Assembly (NCBI RefSeq): GCF_022647505.1
Contig: NZ_CP071409.1
Coordinates: 3,472,001-3,536,000 of the forward strand
Length of the DNA stretch: 64,000 nucleotides
Direction: 5' to 3'
From: [Pantoea] beijingensis
Lineage (GTDB): Bacteria; Pseudomonadota; Gammaproteobacteria; Enterobacterales; Enterobacteriaceae
The translations under genes were made by a program, and so were the position numbers. Below are positions 38,639 through 46,992 of the stretch, piece after piece; the first letter of the stretch is position 1, and each line of letters opens with the position of its first letter. The notes beneath the pieces were generated by a model. It was given only the letters and a program-made list of their open reading frames with translations. It was not told the DNA's origin and did not search any database.

Positions 38639-39415
38639 TTACTTACCGCTCAAGGCGTTGTGAATCATATCCAGCCAGCCCGGGATACCCAGTTGGAAAG
38701 ACTGCAACATTTTCATATCGAAGCCGCGGAAGAAACCACTCAGAACAAACAGCAACACAATGGCAAGCATCATGATTTTGGTCACTTTGTTCCAGCCACT
38801 CTCTTCAACCCCTTTACCGATCAGGATCCCCAGCACCAACCCCGGTACAGCGTTACCCATAATCAGCTGCGCCAGACCGCCAAAAATGGTGGCCCAGAAG
38901 CCAGATTTCTTACCGGCATCAATCGCGGCCAGCCAGAAAATCACCGGCATCACGGTATTGACCAGCAGGTTAGCAGCAGGGACCAGCACCTTCACTGCCG
39001 TCACTTGTAACGCGGCCGGAACGGCGGAGGCGGTAGAGTTGAGGAAAGCCACCACGATCATGCCGATAATGCCGCAGACAATGGCCATTTTTTTCGGATC
39101 GTGCAGCGTTTCAGCGACGTTGCGGTTCTTCACCATCAGTGCAGCCGCACCCCAGTTAGGAATAATGCGATGGTCAACGTCCTGGGTAAAAGCACCCGCC
39201 GCAACGGAGGAAGCCCAGGCGTTAAAGAAAAAGCCAAGGCCAAAGGAGAAGTGAGAAGCAGGATCGCCTTCACAGGAGTTCAGTTCACCCAGCGTTCGAA
39301 ATGCGCCCATCCCCTGCGTGGTGGGCGCGTGAAACATACGTGCGGCACCCGCACCCACGCCGACCCCGACCAATCCGCCGATGATTAGCGATTTAAATAA
39401 AATAATTAAAAACAT
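38639..39415 (-). CDS. DUF4311 membrane protein (EF_0832 family)
   Basis: 258 residues with about six or seven membrane segments, starting MFLIILFKSLIIGGLVGVGV. Polar conserved-looking stretches in loops include MFHAPTTQGMGAFRTLGELN, CEGDPASHFSFGLGFFFNAW and AFTQDVDHRIIPNWGAAAL, which would suit a substrate or cofactor site. The start at 39415 follows AAGGAAAG; the longer frame is rejected. It lies 14 bp upstream of the DUF4310 gene, so the pair is cotranslated. Family of unknown function; probably the second half of a two-subunit permease. Confidence 0.8.
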   Translation of the reverse strand: MFLIILFKSLIIGGLVGVGVGAGAARMFHAPTTQGMGAFRTLGELNSCEGDPASHFSFGLGFFFNAWASSVAAGAFTQDVDHRIIPNWGAAALMVKNRNVAETLHDPKKMAIVCGIIGMIVVAFLNSTASAVPAALQVTAVKVLVPAANLLVNTVMPVIFWLAAIDAGKKSGFWATIFGGLAQLIMGNAVPGLVLGILIGKGVEESGWNKVTKIMMLAIVLLFVLSGFFRGFDMKMLQSFQLGIPGWLDMIHNALSGK

Positions 39416-39623
39416 CAGTCTTTCCTTAAGGGCTTGCGCCAACGTTTTTTAATCATGATTATTCCCTGATGCATTAATCGCTCAGGGTATCTATGCCCCA
39501 TTCGGAAATGCACCGTCATATGCCGTTCAGAACGTGCCCCACAGGTCAGCCGGTGTAAAACCATACGGCTTTTAGTGCACGCCACGCCGATACAGGCAGG
39601 TCAGGAACCCGAAGGAAACGTTC
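39416..39623. other. 208-bp gap inside the cluster with hairpin
   Basis: The only sizeable gap in the operon. On the minus strand it contains CCCTGA-N12-TCAGGG (39464-39487), a weak hairpin without a T run, and a 49-codon frame (39415-39564) whose TGA overlaps the DUF4311 ATG as TGATG. The small frame has no recognisable features and is not called as a gene. The gap could be an RNA-processing or translational-coupling site. Confidence 0.35.
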
Positions 39624-39923
39624 TTATTGCATCACTGTGAAGGTCACCTTATCGGTGTCAATCACGGTAACGTTGACGACAATTTCCAGCTCAACGCTGT
39701 AATGCCGTCTTTCTCGCGCCAGGAAAAAGAACAGGAATTTCTCTTTTCTGACGCTTTCCTGCGCACGAATGACTCGCACATCCTGTGGCTCAATGCGCAG
39801 CAGAATTTTGTTGGTGGAACGAAGTACCGCACTTTGTACGCGACTCAGGGCATCAGCAAACGCTTTACCTTTGGTGTCACCTTTACCGCTGACACTCACC
39901 GTGGTCGTGGACTGTTCTTTCAT
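39624..39923 (-). CDS. DUF4312 small protein (EF_0831 family)
   Basis: 99-residue soluble protein without signal peptide or membrane segment. It alternates short strands and one helix (KGKAFADALSRVQSAVLRS), ending VELEIVVNVTVIDTDKVTFTVMQ, which suggests a small alpha/beta or oligomeric fold. Its start overlaps the SFCGS stop by 4 bp. It belongs to a family of unknown function found only within this conserved neighbourhood. Function unknown; a cytoplasmic accessory subunit of the DUF4310/4311 membrane pair is a reasonable guess. Confidence 0.78.
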   Translation of the reverse strand: MKEQSTTTVSVSGKGDTKGKAFADALSRVQSAVLRSTNKILLRIEPQDVRVIRAQESVRKEKFLFFFLARERRHYSVELEIVVNVTVIDTDKVTFTVMQ

Positions 39924-40285
39924 GGTTGACCATGCTTTTTGATCCAGGCCTGCACCAGTCGCTCTCCCAGTTCCTCTTTGTCCATAAAACCGAATCCGAG
40001 CACATTACAACCTTCATTGATTGCCGTTACGCCTTCATCAACAGAGCGCATACCGTATTTGGCTTTATAACCATATTTATTCTGCGCGGTAATAGCCCCT
40101 GCGCCGCCGCTTCCGCAGAAGGAGATACCGAAAGTGGCATTCTCTGCTTTCATCACATCGCCCAGTTTCATGTCAGCCGCCACACCGGGTACCACGACAG
40201 CGCGTCCGCCCGCTTTTTCAACACCGGCAGCCACTTTTTGGCCTTTACCTAAACGATCGCCAATTACTACGGTTACTTGTGACAT
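39920..40285 (-). CDS. Glycine-rich SFCGS-family protein (EF_0830 family)
   Basis: 121 residues, soluble. The name-giving motif ISFCGSGGAGAITAQNK places Cys57 in a glycine-rich loop. The segment CNVLGFGFMDKEELGERLVQ (93-112) follows after a YGYKAKYGMRS strand. Both segments resemble, in order and spacing, the RpiB/LacAB isomerase pattern (ICGTGxGxSIAANK ... NVLxxGxRxxGxELAxxIVxAW); I infer a related Rossmann-like fold. Alternatively Cys57 could be a phospho-acceptor like that of PTS EIIB proteins. The stop overlaps DUF4312 (ATGA). Function is unestablished. Confidence 0.8.
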   Translation of the reverse strand: MSQVTVVIGDRLGKGQKVAAGVEKAGGRAVVVPGVAADMKLGDVMKAENATFGISFCGSGGAGAITAQNKYGYKAKYGMRSVDEGVTAINEGCNVLGFGFMDKEELGERLVQAWIKKHGQP

Positions 40286-40309
40286 GTTATTTTCCTTTAA
40301 ATCATGTTA

Positions 40310-40648
40310 TTACGAATTTTCTTTAGCGACTTCAAAGTGGACAGACAGCAGCCAGGCCTCTTCTTTCGGCAAATTGCCAAACAACTCAACCACCTGCCGG
40401 GCCAGTTGCATGGAATCTTCAGAGATATCTTCAAATAGCTCCTCCTCGACTTCCGGCAATGCTTCACCCGTCAAGGATCGCAGCGCCATCGCACTGACAT
40501 GCGAAGCCAGCATCTGCTGCTGTACAGTGTTGGGGGTGATTGCCTTAACTGCAAACAGATCGCCTATCTGCATCATCACCTTGTCGGCCAGCGCGTGGAT
40601 GGCTTCCGGGCTAGCTGCCGAATTCACCGTTACCGCTCCGTTATTCAC
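40310..40648 (-). CDS. Small stand-alone PRD-type protein (EF_0829 family)
   Basis: 112 residues, first gene of the cluster. It looks like a single PTS regulation domain. His50 in LASHVSAMALRSLTGEALP and His104 in EEAWLLSVHFEVAKE occupy the two phospho-histidine positions of PRDs. There is no DNA-binding domain. The start is GTG, with AGGGG seven bases upstream. It may sense PTS phosphorylation and act on the large PRD activator or on the transporter. This is inferred from domain content only. Confidence 0.72.
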   Translation of the reverse strand: MNNGAVTVNSAASPEAIHALADKVMMQIGDLFAVKAITPNTVQQQMLASHVSAMALRSLTGEALPEVEEELFEDISEDSMQLARQVVELFGNLPKEEAWLLSVHFEVAKENS

Positions 40649-40691
40649 GTTATTACCCCTTTCCTCTTCGGATAAACTTTTTCCTGTTGTC

Positions 40692-40791
40692 CTTCAAGCT
40701 CTGTCAGTCGCACCACACATCGTGGCTGAATTGTGAGCAGGTCCAGGCAGCAATATCCTGCGGCTTGAATACTTCAGGCTCTGTCGTTCGC
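40692..40791. promoter_or_regulatory. 20-bp direct repeat pair upstream of the PRD/SFCGS cluster
   Basis: CTTCAAGCTCTGTCAGTCGC (40692-40711) and CTTCAGGCTCTGTCGTTCGC (40772-40791) match at 17 of 20 positions and start 80 bp apart, 44 and 124 bp before the GTG of the first cluster gene. Spacing near eight helical turns puts both on the same DNA face, which suits an activator. No other feature explains them. Confidence 0.4.
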
Positions 40792-40838
40792 GTTAAAATG
40801 AAATTACCCTACAGGAGGTGAGGTTTGTAGACCGACTT

Positions 40839-40858
40839 TTTCCATTTCGAAACGGAAA
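40839..40858. promoter_or_regulatory. Near-perfect 20-bp palindrome upstream of the cluster
   Basis: TTTCCATTTCGAAACGGAAA is its own reverse complement except for one base pair. It lies about 190 bp upstream of the first cluster gene. A cytoplasmic regulator site is more likely than a terminator since there is no loop or T run. Confidence 0.4.
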
Positions 40859-41563
40859 TAGGGCAATGAATAGAGAGCGATGTCGCAAAACCGTTATTTC
40901 ACGCAAAAAGAGCAGAAATTATGAGAGATTCGTCACTTTTTTAGCGAGGTAATGGCAGAGTCATGCATTAATCATGTGGGAATAAAAAATAAATACGCTG
41001 TTGTCGCACAGATATAAGGAAAGGTGATGGCATCCGGCCATACTAAATTACCGATGCAATCGAGTTGCTGAACAGCATGACCTGGCAGGCGATAAAGAAG
41101 AGAAAAGTGTTCCCGGACGGATGATTAAGCACGGAAAGCGATCTTAGCACGCAGGGTGGCTGCGAGCGATCCCACGTCAAATCCCTGACAAGCCGTTTAT
41201 GGACCGGTAAATAATTCTGCATAAATAAGCTCAGTTCTATGTTAATAACAACCCGATAACCGAACTGACAGTAATATCACCGCTAAACTCTTTAAAAGCT
41301 TCGGTATTTTTCTCACGATGCATTTTAAGCTTCAGCTGCGCTAATTTCCCTTAAATCGACAGCGATGAAGCGACAGATGAGGAGTTATTTATCGTTTGGC
41401 ACCGACATCGTCGTAACCACTGCCAATAGCCCCGTAGTGGTACACGTCAGAATGTCGTCAGGAAGCCGTGAAATAATGCGGACGACGGTATTTAATTATA
41501 TCGAGTGTGATTAGTTGCAATTGGCTTCGTCGCCAGAGTGCCTATGGCGCGAAGAATGACGGG
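40859..41563. other. Gene-free stretch between the sugar cluster and cybC
   Basis: About 700 bp without a convincing gene. A minus-strand frame near 41230-41320 reads KMHREKNTEAFKEFSGDITVSS before stopping and could be the tail of a lost gene, but I do not recognise it. The rest shows no strong structure. Confidence 0.4.
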
Positions 41564-41592
41564 TAACAGGCCGGAATTTTCCGGCCTGTTAA
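41564..41592. terminator. Terminator after cybC
   Basis: TAACAGGCCGGA-ATTT-TCCGGCCTGTTA is a perfect 12-bp stem placed directly after the cybC stop on the minus strand. Confidence 0.8.
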
Positions 41593-41595
41593 ATC

Positions 41596-41982
41596 TTAAC
41601 GGAATTTTTTATGATTCTCGTTGCGCGTGTCCGCGAGTTTCTTCGCTTCCTCTTTTGCGCCCGCAACATTTCCTGCATCGACTAACTTGCTGGTCGCATC
41701 GATTTGCCCGATCAACGTGTCCAATCCGGCATGATAATCTTTGATTTCAGGACTATCTGGTGCTTTTCCTTCAAGTTTATCAGGCGTTTGTGTTTTCGCA
41801 TCTTCAGCTGCAGCACGCATATCGGTTAACGCCTTTTTCATTTCAGCAGCGTCATTTGTGTTCATGACCGTCCGATAGCCGCCGCTAAGCGCATCCATAT
41901 CGTCTGACAGATCTTTCGCCAGTGCCGATGCACTGCCACATAGTAGAGAAACAGCTAACATTGCAATCACATGCTTACGCAT
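41596..41982 (-). CDS. cybC: Periplasmic cytochrome b562
   Basis: Small four-helix haem protein (128 residues with signal peptide). The signal ends at ASALAKDL. Haem-ligand candidates fit the family: Met in SDDMDALSG near the mature N-terminus and His in DTRNENHKKFR near the C-terminus. Conserved MRAAAEDAKTQTP and DSPEIKDY match E. coli CybC. The second ATG (41982) is preferred because AGGA lies nine bases upstream, while the first is only one base from it. Adjacent to pmbA as in E. coli. Electron-transfer partner is unknown. Confidence 0.88.
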   Translation of the reverse strand: MRKHVIAMLAVSLLCGSASALAKDLSDDMDALSGGYRTVMNTNDAAEMKKALTDMRAAAEDAKTQTPDKLEGKAPDSPEIKDYHAGLDTLIGQIDATSKLVDAGNVAGAKEEAKKLADTRNENHKKFR

Positions 41983-42043
41983 AAGTTTCATTCCTTATTG
42001 TTATGACAAATGAGTACCCGGCATTATTTGCTTTAAAACAACC

Positions 42044-42178
42044 GTATCTACCCTAAATCATTCAAGTTGCAGAGGGTAGCGGCAAGCTCCGGAGTCCCCC
42101 CGTTCGCTGACTCGGATAAACGATCGGGGTGATTGAGTGCAGCGAACAAACCCGCGATTTAAAATCATAACGGGTATA
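42044..42178. repeat. Degenerate ERIC element between cybC and pmbA
   Basis: Left end TACCCTAAATCATTCAAGTTGC and right end AATCATAACGGGTATA are ERIC termini (first quote overlaps the element start and is truncated here to its recognisable part); the core CGATCGGGGTGATTGAGTGCAG is a diverged GACCGGGGTGACTAAACGCAG. About 134 bp, clearly older than the tandem copies at 49.4-49.9 kb. Confidence 0.7.
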
Positions 42179-42355
42179 TTTGCTTCATACTCTACACTGC
42201 TAACGTTACAGCTTAAATCAGGATATATAAACGCTCCACTTTTCCCGTTATCACGTTGCTTGTCTGATTACAGCATCCATCGCGATAGTCGGGCTGCCGG
42301 GATCCGACACCCCGTAAAGGTTTTTTTGTACGAGTAAAAAGGAGCGCCGCCCTGT

Positions 42356-43696
42356 TTATTGACCTGCGATTTTCATTTCAGGCAGCAATACTGAACCACA
42401 CTGAATGTTGCTACGTGTTTCAATGTCGTTGCCGACGGTAACAAGATTACGCCACATGTCCTTCAGATTGCCAGCAATCGTAATCTCACTGACCGGATAC
42501 TGAATCTCACCGTTTTCGACCCAGAAACCTGCCGCTCCGCGGGAATAATCGCCGGTAATGCCGCTCACACCTTGCCCCATCAGCTCCGTCACCACTAAAC
42601 CGGTTCCCATCTGCTTCAGTAAGTCCGCAAAACTGGCCCCCTGTCCGTTAATACGCCAGTTATGGATGCCACCCGCATGTCCGGTGCTCTGTAGACCCAG
42701 CTTGCGTGCTGAATAACTGGTGAGTAGCCAGCTTTGCAGTATCCCTTCTTTTACGATGTCACGTTGCTGTGTGCGCACCCCTTCACTGTCAAAAGGCGAA
42801 GATGCCAACCCTTTTAACAGATGCGGCTGTTCTTCAATCGTGAGCCACTCTGGTAGGATCTGCTTGCCAAGTGCATCAAGCAGGAAGGTCGATTTACGAT
42901 AAACACTCCCGCCACTGATAGCACCAACCAGATGTCCAAACAGGCCGGTAGCCACTTCAGCAGCAAAAATAACCGGCGCTTTCATTGTCGAAAGTTTACG
43001 CGGTGAGAGGCGTGACAGCGTACGTCGGGCGCACTCTTCACCCACCCACTCTGGCGACTGAAGATCGCTCATAGCCCGGCCGATTGAGTAGGCATAATCG
43101 CGCTCCATATCACCTTTTTCTTCAGCAATAACGCAGCTGGAAAGCGAATGGCGGCTGGAACAGTACCCCTGCATCATGCCATGGCTGTTGCCGAATACTT
43201 TAATGCCAACATGGCTGTTAAAGCTGCCACCTTCAGTATTCGTGATGCGTTTATCGACATTCAGCGAGGCCTGCTCAGCGCGAGCGGCCAGTTCAATCGC
43301 TTTATCAGCATCCAGATCTGACGGGTGAAACAGATCAAGATCCGGCGCTTCAAAAGCCAGCAGTTCGCGATCGGCAACGCCTGCATAGGGATCCGGTGAG
43401 GTGAAACGGGCAATATCAATTGCCGCCTGAACCGTGCGCTTGATGGCATCAGGGCTCAAATCGGTAGAAGAGGCGCTGCCTTTACGATTCTGGTGATAGA
43501 CAGTAATGCCCAATGCACCATCGCTGTTAAATTCAACATTTTCCACTTCGCCATAGCGCGTACTGACGCTGATACCCGTCGATTTACTGACGGCGACTTC
43601 CGCGCCATCGGTACTGGCTTTCGCCAGTTCGAGTGCCTGCGCGACGGCCTGTTCCAATACCTTCCGTTGTTCTGCAACCTGAGTGAGTACTTTCAT
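42356..43696 (-). CDS. pmbA: Metalloprotease subunit TldE/PmbA
   Basis: 446-residue TldE (PmbA) protein, which with TldD forms a metalloprotease that processes antitoxins and modified peptides such as microcin B17. Signatures are [60 protein letters not shown] and [20 protein letters not shown]. It is complete, divergent from yjgA, and followed by the ERIC copy and cybC. The TldD metal motif is not expected in this subunit and is not present. Confidence 0.95.
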   Translation of the reverse strand: MKVLTQVAEQRKVLEQAVAQALELAKASTDGAEVAVSKSTGISVSTRYGEVENVEFNSDGALGITVYHQNRKGSASSTDLSPDAIKRTVQAAIDIARFTSPDPYAGVADRELLAFEAPDLDLFHPSDLDADKAIELAARAEQASLNVDKRITNTEGGSFNSHVGIKVFGNSHGMMQGYCSSRHSLSSCVIAEEKGDMERDYAYSIGRAMSDLQSPEWVGEECARRTLSRLSPRKLSTMKAPVIFAAEVATGLFGHLVGAISGGSVYRKSTFLLDALGKQILPEWLTIEEQPHLLKGLASSPFDSEGVRTQQRDIVKEGILQSWLLTSYSARKLGLQSTGHAGGIHNWRINGQGASFADLLKQMGTGLVVTELMGQGVSGITGDYSRGAAGFWVENGEIQYPVSEITIAGNLKDMWRNLVTVGNDIETRSNIQCGSVLLPEMKIAGQ

Positions 43697-43809
43697 CGAC
43701 CTGCCATATATAATTGATGGTGAATGATTTGAGTCTATCAGACTCAGAGAACAATTTCGCAGTAGCCACGTAACCTGATAGCATTAGCCTCTTTTTTAGG
43801 AGCCTAACA

Positions 43810-44352
43810 ATGACCAAGCAGCCCGAAGACTGGCTCGATGACGTACCCGATAACGAAGAAGAAGAAGATGACGAGATTATCTGGGTCAGCAAAAGTGAAA
43901 TTAAACGCGATGCAGAAGAGTTAAAACGCCTCGGCGCCGAGATGGTAGAGCTGAGCAAGAACTCACTCGATAAAATTCCGCTGGATGACGATCTGCGAGC
44001 AGCGATTGAGCTGGCACAGAAAATCAAGAAAGAGGGCCGTCGCCGCCAGTTGCAGCTTATCGGTAAGATGCTGCGTTCGCGCGACGAAGAACCGATTCGC
44101 CAGGCGCTGGATAAACTGAAGAATCGCCATAATCAGCAGGTCGCGTTATTTCATAAACTGGAAATGATGCGCGATCGCCTGTTGGAACAAGGTGACGATG
44201 CGATCCCGGATGTACTGAATCTTTATCCGCATGCCGATCGCCAGCAGCTTCGCTCGATGATCCGCAACGCGCAAAAAGAGAAAGCCGCGAATAAACCACC
44301 GAAAGCTTCCCGCCAGATTTTTCAGTATTTACGCGAACTGGCCGAAGCCTGA
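43810..44352 (+). CDS. yjgA: Ribosome-associated protein DarP (YjgA)
   Basis: 180-residue highly charged helical protein of the DUF615 family. E. coli YjgA/DarP associates with 50S ribosomal precursors. Recognised by an acidic N-terminus ([20 protein letters not shown]), [34 protein letters not shown] and the basic tail [21 protein letters not shown] precedes the ATG. Divergent from pmbA and convergent with mpl, the E. coli order. Confidence 0.94.
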   Translation: MTKQPEDWLDDVPDNEEEEDDEIIWVSKSEIKRDAEELKRLGAEMVELSKNSLDKIPLDDDLRAAIELAQKIKKEGRRRQLQLIGKMLRSRDEEPIRQALDKLKNRHNQQVALFHKLEMMRDRLLEQGDDAIPDVLNLYPHADRQQLRSMIRNAQKEKAANKPPKASRQIFQYLRELAEA

Positions 44353-44392
44353 AACCACGGCAGGGACAACCCGCGCTAAGGACAGCATACTA

Positions 44393-44415
44393 AAGAGGGG
44401 CATCGCGCCCCTCTT
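44393..44415. terminator. Bidirectional terminator yjgA/mpl
   Basis: AAGAGGGGC-ATCGC-GCCCCTCTT is a strong stem between convergent genes, five bases from the mpl stop. Confidence 0.8.
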
Positions 44416-44419
44416 GCGT

Positions 44420-45775
44420 TTAGCGTCCTAGTCTGTCCAGCAGTTTTTGATGGATCCCACCAAAGCCACCGTTACTCATGACCAGCACAGAATCACCAGG
44501 CTGGGCGGTTTTGGCAATCATCTCAACCAGCGTGTCCACATCAGCGCTCCAGTGCGCTGGCTGGATACAGGCATCCGCAACATCTGACACCTGCCACGGA
44601 ATATGGTGGGGCTGGAAGAGGAAGACTTCATCGGCACGGCCCAACGCAGGCGCAAGGTCGCTTTTGCTGATCCCCATCTTCATCGTGTTGGAGCGAGGTT
44701 CCAGAACGGCCAGAATACGCGCAGTACCACCGACTTTGCCCCGCAGCGCGGCAAGCGTCGCCAGAATCGCGGTTGGATGATGGGCAAAATCATCGTAAAC
44801 CTTGATTCGATTCACTTCACCCCGTAATTCAAGACGACGTCGGGCATTAATAAAGTCGTTTAGCGCACGTCCTGCCTCTTCGGGTTTCACGCCAACATGA
44901 CGTGCCGCCGCGATCGCCATCAGGCCATTATGCATATTGTGCTCGCCCACCAGCGACCATTTTACTTCTGCGACGCGTTTACCCTCAAGCAGCACTTCCC
45001 AGTGTGATGCATCTGGGGAGAGCTTTTTCGCCTGCCACTGGCCGCCGTCTCCCATCCGCTCCTGCTCGCTCCAGCATCCCATCGATATCACCTGCTTCAG
45101 GTTAGTATCGTGTTCCGGCCAGAGAATTTTACCCTGACCTGGCACGATACGTATCAGATGATGGAACTGCTTCTGAATCGCACGCAGATCGTCAAAAATA
45201 TCGGCATGATCGAACTCCAGATTATTCAAAATCAGGGTTCGCGGACAATAGTGGACAAATTTTGAACGCTTATCGAAGAAAGCACAGTCATATTCATCGG
45301 CTTCAATAACGAAGAATGGGCTTTTTCCTAAATGTGCCGATACCTCAAAATTTCCCGGTACGCCCCCAATAACAAAACCCGGTTCGAGACCGCAAGCCTG
45401 CAAAATCCACGCAGCCATCCCCGCGGTTGTTGTCTTTCCGTGCGTTCCGGCAACCGCGATCACCCAGCGGTCGCGCAGTACAAAATCGTGTAGCCATTGC
45501 GGTCCGGAGAGGTAGGGAATATTGCGTTCCAGCACCGCTTCAACACAGGGGTTTCCACGTGTCATCGCATTTCCGATAATCACCAAATCGGGGGCTGGGT
45601 CAAGCTGTGAAGCGTCATAACCTTGAATTAAATCAATACCTTGTTTTTCCAGAAGCGTGCTCATCGGCGGATAAACGTTAGCGTCAGAGCCCGTTACCTC
45701 ATGCCCAAGAGAACGTGCCAGCATAGCCAGTCCTCCCATGAAGGTACCGCAGATACCGAGAATATGAATGCGCAT
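44420..45775 (-). CDS. mpl: Murein peptide ligase Mpl
   Basis: Cytoplasmic Mur-ligase-family enzyme that joins recycled L-Ala-gamma-D-Glu-meso-DAP to UDP-MurNAc. ATP-binding loop VAGTHGKTTTAGMAAWIL (about residues 110-127), Mur-ligase NNLEFDHADIFDDL, and C-terminal DDFAHHPTAILATLAAL are all present. The start MRIHILGICGTFMGG at 45775 is the family start; the frame runs 30 codons further upstream with no homology. Length is 451 residues. Divergent from fbp. Confidence 0.95.
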   Translation of the reverse strand: MRIHILGICGTFMGGLAMLARSLGHEVTGSDANVYPPMSTLLEKQGIDLIQGYDASQLDPAPDLVIIGNAMTRGNPCVEAVLERNIPYLSGPQWLHDFVLRDRWVIAVAGTHGKTTTAGMAAWILQACGLEPGFVIGGVPGNFEVSAHLGKSPFFVIEADEYDCAFFDKRSKFVHYCPRTLILNNLEFDHADIFDDLRAIQKQFHHLIRIVPGQGKILWPEHDTNLKQVISMGCWSEQERMGDGGQWQAKKLSPDASHWEVLLEGKRVAEVKWSLVGEHNMHNGLMAIAAARHVGVKPEEAGRALNDFINARRRLELRGEVNRIKVYDDFAHHPTAILATLAALRGKVGGTARILAVLEPRSNTMKMGISKSDLAPALGRADEVFLFQPHHIPWQVSDVADACIQPAHWSADVDTLVEMIAKTAQPGDSVLVMSNGGFGGIHQKLLDRLGR

Positions 45776-45942
45776 AAAAAGTCCATTACTTAAAAGTTCG
45801 GGGCACAGTTTAGCGCCGAGTCTCGCGGGAAGAAACGGATTTGGGCTATGGTCTTTACTATTCAATCAGCTAAACTGCGTACGTATATATTGGCAGTTTG
45901 TAAAAACCTTTGCTACTCAACCACAGATTCAGGGATTGTGTT

Positions 45943-46941
45943 ATGAAAACGTTAGGCGAATTTATCGTCGAGAAACAGCAAGACTTTCCTCATGCGACTG
46001 GTGAACTGACAGCCCTTCTCTCCGCTATTAAACTCGGCGCCAAGATCATCCACCGCGATATCAATAAAGCCGGGTTGGTTGATATCCTTGGCGCCAGCGG
46101 TGTAGAGAATGTTCAGGGCGAGCAGCAAATGAAGCTCGACCTGTTTGCCAATGAAAAATTGAAAGCTGCACTGAAAGCACGCGGTATTGTGGCCGGTATC
46201 GCTTCTGAAGAAGAAGATGAGATTGTCATTTTCGAAGGTGTTGAAAATGGCAAGTATGTCGTGTTGATGGATCCGTTAGACGGTTCTTCAAACATTGACG
46301 TTAACGTCTCTGTCGGTACCATTTTCTCCATCTATCGCCGTATTACACCACCAGGTACACCAGTAACAGAGGAAGATTTCCTCCAGCCAGGTAGCCAACA
46401 AGTTGCGGCTGGCTACGTGGTTTACGGCTCTTCCACCATGCTGGTTTATACGACCGGCTATGGCGTGCATGCCTTTACCTACGATCCTTCCCTCGGTGTA
46501 TTTTGCCTGAGCCAGGAGCACATGATGTTCCCGGCGAAAGGCTATACCTACTCGATTAACGAAGGGAACTATATACGCTTCCCGCAGGGTGTAAAAAAAT
46601 ACCTGAAGTTCTGCCAGGAAGAGGATAACAGCACCAACCGGCCTTATACGTCACGCTATATCGGTTCGCTGGTGGCTGATTTCCATCGTAACCTGCTGAA
46701 AGGCGGTATTTATCTCTATCCAAGCACTGCCAGCTATCCAAAAGGAAAATTGCGTCTGCTGTATGAATGCAATCCAATGGCGTTCCTTGCCGAGCAGGCG
46801 GGCGGTAAAGCCAGCGACGGTAAAAACCGGATTCTTGATATTCAACCGCAGTCGCTGCATGAACGCTCGCCGTTTTTTGTCGGGAATAATGAAATGGTCG
46901 ATGATACGGAACGCTTTATCCGCGAATTCCCCGACGACTAA
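45943..46941 (+). CDS. fbp: Fructose-1,6-bisphosphatase class I
   Basis: Gluconeogenic enzyme hydrolysing fructose-1,6-bisphosphate to fructose-6-phosphate. The metal site [22 protein letters not shown] (residues about 109-130), the [16 protein letters not shown] segment and [24 protein letters not shown] match class I FBPases. 332 residues, the E. coli length, from the ATG at 45943. Convergent with the chemoreceptor pseudogene over a terminator. Confidence 0.96.
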   Translation: MKTLGEFIVEKQQDFPHATGELTALLSAIKLGAKIIHRDINKAGLVDILGASGVENVQGEQQMKLDLFANEKLKAALKARGIVAGIASEEEDEIVIFEGVENGKYVVLMDPLDGSSNIDVNVSVGTIFSIYRRITPPGTPVTEEDFLQPGSQQVAAGYVVYGSSTMLVYTTGYGVHAFTYDPSLGVFCLSQEHMMFPAKGYTYSINEGNYIRFPQGVKKYLKFCQEEDNSTNRPYTSRYIGSLVADFHRNLLKGGIYLYPSTASYPKGKLRLLYECNPMAFLAEQAGGKASDGKNRILDIQPQSLHERSPFFVGNNEMVDDTERFIREFPDD

Positions 46942-46968
46942 TCACCCGATTCAAAATACCAGGATAAA

Positions 46969-46990
46969 GGCCGGGAGAGATATCCCGGCC
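46969..46990. terminator. Terminator after fbp
   Basis: GGCCGGGA-GAGATA-TCCCGGCC stem followed by GATTATTG, between convergent genes. Confidence 0.75.
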
Positions 46991-46992
46991 GA

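Noticed and set aside
39415..39564. 49-codon frame before DUF4311 as a real gene
   Set aside because: Composition rich in Arg/His and no recognisable features; only its coupling to the next start is interesting, so it is noted but not called.
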